From positions 1 to 8,478 of the forward strand of contig CAYGSU010000108.1 of assembly GCA_964352715.1 (NCBI GenBank): a stretch of DNA of 8,478 bases. The letters are read 5' to 3'. The notes under the pieces are model-generated. The model saw only the letters and a list, made by a program, of their open reading frames with translations, was not told where the DNA came from and did not search any database. The stretch's first letter is position 1; every line of letters starts with the position of its first letter. Of the stretch, positions 4,778 to 8,478 are shown one piece after another. Source of the stretch: JAVKBW01 sp964352715 (GTDB taxonomy: Bacteria > Pseudomonadota > Alphaproteobacteria > UBA8366 > Aestuariispiraceae). The position numbers and the translations under genes were made by a program.

Positions 4778-6820
4778 ATGGATATCAGACAGCCCGATAC
4801 GGCGGACCTCCGCCGCCAGCGCCGCGACAATCTGGTCCGGCTGATGCAGCCGCGCCACATTGCCTTCATCGGCGGCCGTCAGGTCGAAGGGCCGGTATCG
4901 ATGTGCCGCCGCGCCGGCTACAAGGGTGAGATCTGGATCGTCAATCCGACCCGCGACGAAATCGCGGGTATAAAATGCACCCCCTCCATCGACGCCCTGC
5001 CGGAACCGCCCGACGCCACCCTGTTGGCGCTGTCGCCGGAACGCTCCATCGCCGCCATTGAACAGCTGCGCGCCCGCGGCGCGCCCGCCGCCGTGTGCAT
5101 GGTCGCCGGCTTCGCCGAACTGAACGATGCGGGCAGGGCCCTGCAGGCGCGTCTGACCGAGGCCGCCGGGCCGATGGCGGTGATCGGGCCGAACTGCCTC
5201 GGCATGATGAACCAGTTCGACGGCGCCGCCGTCTGGGGCAGCGAGGGCCATATCGAACCGCAGCCGAAAGGCGCGCCCGGCTGCGCCATCATCTCGCAAA
5301 GCGGGGCGTTTCTGCTGGGCATGACCGGCATCGAACAGGGCTTTCCGCTCGGCTATGCTTTCAGCATCGGCAACCAGGCCGTCATCGACACATCGGATTG
5401 TATCGAAGCGGCCCTGCGCGATGACCGGGTGCGCGCCATCGGCCTGTATCTGGAAGGGTTGAACGACGGCGAGGCGCTCGGTAAGGCCTGCTGGACCGCC
5501 CTGCGAAAAGGCGTGCCGGTCATCGCCATCAAGGGCGGCGACAGCCCGGCCGGCGCGACCGTCGCGCTCAGCCATACCGCCGCGATGGTGGTGGAACGCG
5601 ACCTGTGGGATGCGTTCCGCGACCGCTACGGCATCGTCGAGGTGTCCAGCCCGAAAGCGCTTGTCGAAAGCCTGAAGCTGCTGACCGTCGGCGGCCTGCC
5701 GGCCGGCAACCGGGTCAGCTTCGCCTCGTTTTCCGGCGGGCTGAACGGGCTGCTGGCGGCCAAGAGCCCGGGCTACGGCATCGCCCTGCCGCAACCGACA
5801 CCGGACAACGCCGCCGCCATGCGCGCCCTGCTGCCGGAAACCGTGCCGATCCACAACCCGCTGGATGTGAACCTGCCCTATACCTCCTCCACCGGCATAT
5901 CGCTCGATGACGGTCCGGCGGTCGCACAGGGCCTGACCCTGCTGGCGCGGGACGCCGCCGATCAGCTTGTGTTTTTCATCGACGTGCCGCGCCCGGACGA
6001 GAACGGCTTCGACCGGATCTGGCAGCCCAGCATCGAGGCGGTCGGCATCGCGCGGAAATCCCTCGGCATTCCCTGCACCGTCGCCGGCATCATGCCGGAA
6101 GGGCTGGATGTCGGCCTGCGCCGCCGGTTGCTGGCCGACGGCGTAACGCCGCTGCTGGGGATGAGCGAAACCCTGGAAGCGCTGTCGGTCTCGATCATGC
6201 TCGCTGAAATCCACAAATCAGGCAAAAACAGCCCCGCCCCGCCTGCCCTGCATCCGTCCGGCGCCGTCGGGCCCGGCGCCATGCTGGACGAGGCGGAATC
6301 GAAACGGCTTCTGAAAATGGCCGGGCTGCGCACGGTCGATTACGCGGTTGCCGTTCCGTCGGAGGCAGCGGCGATCGCCGATCTCCTCGGCTATCCGGTG
6401 GCGGTGAAGGTGCTCAGCGACCGCATCGCCCACAAGGCGCAGCTCGGCGGGGTCAGGCTCAACTGCGCCACGCCCGATGACGTGACGCGCGCCGCCGCCG
6501 ATATCGCCGCCGCTGTCGAGGCCGCGCCCGGCGGCCATCCCGTCACCCATCTGCTGATCGAACGGATGATCGACGCCCCGGTCGCGGAATACATTTTCGG
6601 CATCAAGCGGCACCCCGCTTTGGGGCTCGCCCTGATGATCGGCATCGGCGGCGGCCGGGTGGAACAGGTGCGTCGCTATGAAACCGTCCTGCTGCCGGCG
6701 GCGGACACGGAAATCGAAACCGCGCTGGCCCGCATCGGCCTGCCGCCCGGCAGCCCCGGCTTCGACGGCATGATGCAGGCGGCAAACGCCATCGCCCGGT
6801 TCGCCGCAGATCACCGCGAC
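4778..6820 (+). CDS. NDP-forming acyl-CoA synthetase (acetate-CoA ligase ADP-forming family), C-terminus lost in gap
   Basis: 681 residues are visible before the N run; members with fused alpha and beta parts are usually about 700 aa, so only the end of the ATP-grasp domain is missing. The family reaction is acid + CoA + NTP giving acyl-CoA + NDP + Pi, via phosphohistidines. Domains in order: a CoA-binding Rossmann fold (about 20-145, IAFIGG, GPNCLG at 137-142); succinyl-CoA-ligase-like domains (about 160-470, SQSGAF at 173-178, SHTAAM with the presumed phospho-His266); and ATP-grasp (from about 502, VAVKVLSDRIAHKAQLGGVR with conserved-type His552). The acid substrate cannot be told. The ATG at 4778 is preferred over Met23 because the preceding NLVRLMQPR matches the family's usual lead-in. 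No good Shine-Dalgarno is visible, so the start is only fairly sure. A MaoC-like gene follows on the same strand, suggesting a shared acyl-CoA pathway. Confidence 0.9.
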
Positions 6821-6920
6821 NNNNNNNNNNNNNNNNNNNNNNNNNNNNNNNNNNNNNNNNNNNNNNNNNNNNNNNNNNNNNNNNNNNNNNNNNNNNNNNN
6901 NNNNNNNNNNNNNNNNNNNN
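6821..6920. other. Assembly gap of 100 N
   Basis: Exactly 100 undetermined bases, the usual placeholder for a scaffold gap of unknown length. It hides the end of the acyl-CoA synthetase, the start of the MaoC-like gene, and possibly whole genes. Reading through it in one frame would produce a false fusion protein. Confidence 0.97.
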
Positions 6921-7391
6921 CGCCCCGCCTATCCCGAGCTGGAACCCGGCGACCTGTTCGCCGGCATACGCCGCGCCGGCTGGGACGATCTGGCGGAAGG
7001 CGACGGGCCGGGCGCGGTCGATACCGGGCCGATGAGGGTCGGCGACATGGTGCGGTTCCAGGGCGTGGTGGGCGAAGACAACCCGCTGCATTTCGATGCC
7101 CCCTGGGCGCACGACTGCGGTTATCCCGCCGTCTTCGGCCTCGGCATGCACCAGGCCAGCCTGCTGGCCGGATACGCGGCGCACTGGATAGACCCCGCTG
7201 CGGTGCGCAGCTTCCGGGCGCGGTTCCGCAACGTCTTCTGGCCGGGCGAACGGATGATCCACAACGCCGTCGTCACGAAAAAATACAGCAACGATGCCGG
7301 GTCGCGCTGCGCCGACCTGCACCTGACCTGTATCCGCGATAACGGCGACACCATTGTCGATGCCTGGATGACCTGCACTTTCGAAGCGTAG
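6921..7391 (+). CDS. MaoC-like acyl-CoA hydratase/dehydratase, N-terminus lost in gap
   Basis: The frame is open from the first base after the gap, giving 156 residues and ending in TAG at 7389-7391. It is a hot-dog-fold protein of the MaoC/(R)-hydratase group, which hydrates enoyl-CoA or dehydrates 3-hydroxyacyl-CoA. WDDLAEGD (visible 21-28) is the usual first strand of MaoC domains. GEDNPLHFDAPWA (51-63) aligns with the hydratase-2 motif GDxNPxHxD, and FGLGMHQASL matches the helix after it. The active-site position that is normally Asp, five residues before the His, is Glu52 here; His57 is present. The ATG at 7032 lies inside the conserved domain and is not the start. About 20 residues precede the domain, and any further N-terminal part is hidden. 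The synthetase upstream suggests it acts on the same acyl-CoA. Its stop is 7 bases from that of the convergent gene. Confidence 0.88.
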   Translation, partial: RPAYPELEPGDLFAGIRRAGWDDLAEGDGPGAVDTGPMRVGDMVRFQGVVGEDNPLHFDAPWAHDCGYPAVFGLGMHQASLLAGYAAHWIDPAAVRSFRARFRNVFWPGERMIHNAVVTKKYSNDAGSRCADLHLTCIRDNGDTIVDAWMTCTFEA

Positions 7392-7398
7392 CTGCGCC

Positions 7399-8478
7399 TC
7401 AGCCTTTCGCCGTCGCGCCGGCCTCGCAGGCCGCGACCGCGAATGTCCGGTCGGCCAGACCGGCCAGCGCGATCTCGTTTTCCGATTCCGCACCACGCGG
7501 CGGGTTGTTCTGCAGCACCCCGGCCAGCAGCCAGTCGATATCGCCGTTGCCGCCATTGCGGTTGACGGTCAATTGCGTCGGCGGATCGAGCGGTTCGCCG
7601 GTCACGGCATCGGCAATCGCGAACCGGAACACGTATTGCGGCGTCAGCCCCATCCGGAGGTCAGCCTGCACCACCGCCCCGTTTTCGACATGCACGGAAA
7701 AGAAGCCTTTGGAAAAGGCGGCGAGGCTGCGATGCGCCGGGTTGCTCTGCAGACAGGCGATCAGGTCAGCCCGGCGCGGATATTCATAAATCCGCACATC
7801 CTCGGGCCCGCCAACCAGCGGCAGATACAGGTTCAGGTACCGGTCGCCGTCGATGACGATCGCCTTCCAGTACGCGATGTTGAACGGCGTCGGGATGGCG
7901 AGCACGCGCTCGGGCGTCGCGCCGTTTGCCGCCAGAAGGTCGCCGGCCCGCTGTTCGATGATCTGCTGAAACCCTGCCGACACCGCCAGATAGGCGGTGG
8001 AAACGGCCAGCGCAGCCTTCGTCCAGCGCGAAAGCCTTTCCGTCCACCCTTTGCGGAACAGCGCCCAGACCACGACGATCAGCAGCGGGATGGTATATAA
8101 CGGATCGATGATGAACATCGACCCGACGCCGAGCGGTTCGGTATAGATCGGCCAGAACAGTTTCGTGCCGTAGACAGTCATCGCGTCGAGCAGGGCATGG
8201 GTCGCGAACACCAGATAGACGGTTGCCCATGTGCGCCAGCGTTCGGTGCGCAACGGCTTGAACAGAAGCATCAGCGCTTCCGCGAAGAGCGGCGTCACCA
8301 GCGCCTGGATAATCAGCGAATGGCTCCACCCCCGATGCGAAACAAAGGCGGTGACGGCATCGGCCGACGGCAGGAAGGTATCGAGATCGGGCGCGGTGCC
8401 CAGCGCCCCGCCGGCCAGGATCGCGGCGCGCGCGCCGATGCGCGGGCCGAGCATCGCGCCGGCGACAACACCCCCGAG
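7399..8478 (-). CDS. YdjM/DUF457-type membrane metal-dependent hydrolase, N-terminus cut by window edge
   Basis: 359 residues are visible; the frame is still open at base 8478, and the residues before the internal ATG at 8454 (LGGVVAGA) fit the family's first helix, so the true start lies outside. The family comprises inner-membrane proteins annotated as metal-dependent hydrolases, with no well-proven substrate; E. coli YdjM is a LexA-regulated member. Metal-site candidates are visible: PDLD (30-33), HRGWSHS (48-54) and HALLDAMTVYG (94-104). Hydrophobic segments lie at about 58-73, 85-98, 113-135 and 145-160. A soluble C-terminal region of about 190 residues follows, including MGLTPQYVFRFAIAD, which recurs in longer proteobacterial members of this family as I recall them. 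It is convergent with the MaoC-like gene, so the two are not co-transcribed. Confidence 0.85.
   Translation of the reverse strand, partial: LGGVVAGAMLGPRIGARAAILAGGALGTAPDLDTFLPSADAVTAFVSHRGWSHSLIIQALVTPLFAEALMLLFKPLRTERWRTWATVYLVFATHALLDAMTVYGTKLFWPIYTEPLGVGSMFIIDPLYTIPLLIVVVWALFRKGWTERLSRWTKAALAVSTAYLAVSAGFQQIIEQRAGDLLAANGATPERVLAIPTPFNIAYWKAIVIDGDRYLNLYLPLVGGPEDVRIYEYPRRADLIACLQSNPAHRSLAAFSKGFFSVHVENGAVVQADLRMGLTPQYVFRFAIADAVTGEPLDPPTQLTVNRNGGNGDIDWLLAGVLQNNPPRGAESENEIALAGLADRTFAVAACEAGATAKG

Noticed and set aside
4397..6214. 605-codon open frame on the minus strand, opposite the synthetase
   Set aside because: Its translation is rich in Arg, Gly, Gln, Asp and His with no recognisable motif, and it lies wholly against a strongly supported gene. 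Such long antisense frames are common in GC-rich DNA.
6921..7342. Continuation of the synthetase frame across the N run
   Set aside because: After the gap this frame gives Arg-rich low-quality translation, while the frame starting at 6921 encodes a clear MaoC domain. The gap length is arbitrary, so frame continuity means nothing.
7573..8100. 175-codon plus-strand frame opposite the DUF457-type gene
   Set aside because: Arg/His/Pro-rich shadow translation with no motif, against a frame with clear family motifs and membrane segments.

Overview
The window is GC-rich, tightly packed bacterial DNA. Its codon use (strongly C/G in third positions) and gene content suggest a draft or metagenome-derived alphaproteobacterium. 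The taxon is inferred from style and gene content and cannot be proven from this sequence. A run of exactly 100 N (6821-6920) is an assembly gap of unknown real size. Both window edges cut genes.

Left part (1-2199). The window opens inside the C-terminal half of a DASS/SLC13-type Na+/carboxylate transporter (+). Tail-to-tail with it is a BetI-like TetR-family repressor (-). The repressor is divergent from a membrane di-iron desaturase/hydroxylase with three histidine boxes (+). The 131-bp space between the two starts holds a perfect 12-bp inverted repeat with a 4-bp centre. It overlaps plausible -35 elements for both genes, which makes a clear candidate autoregulated repressor/target pair.

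Middle part (2200-4662). A YegD-like, nucleotide-binding-domain-only Hsp70 relative follows, then two small genes with excellent Shine-Dalgarno sequences: a conserved-looking 102-aa protein of unknown function and a dodecin (flavin-storage protein). A short GC hairpin closes this set. Next comes a probable small, disordered Pro/Glu-rich protein with an internal repeat.

Right part (4663-8478). A long NDP-forming acyl-CoA synthetase (CoA-binding, ligase and ATP-grasp domains) runs into the N gap. A MaoC-like acyl-CoA hydratase/dehydratase emerges from the gap on the same strand. The pair suggests acyl-CoA metabolism of an acid that cannot be named from sequence. Seven bases beyond the MaoC stop, convergent, lies a YdjM/DUF457-type membrane metal-dependent hydrolase whose N-terminus is cut by the window edge.

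No RNA genes, CRISPR arrays, insertion sequences or phage genes were seen, and no gene-free stretch exceeds 300 bases apart from what the gap may hide. Nothing here amounts to a clearly new defence or mobile system. The most informative signals are the TetR operator architecture, the small gene/dodecin pair beside the Hsp70-like gene, and the altered MaoC active-site position.
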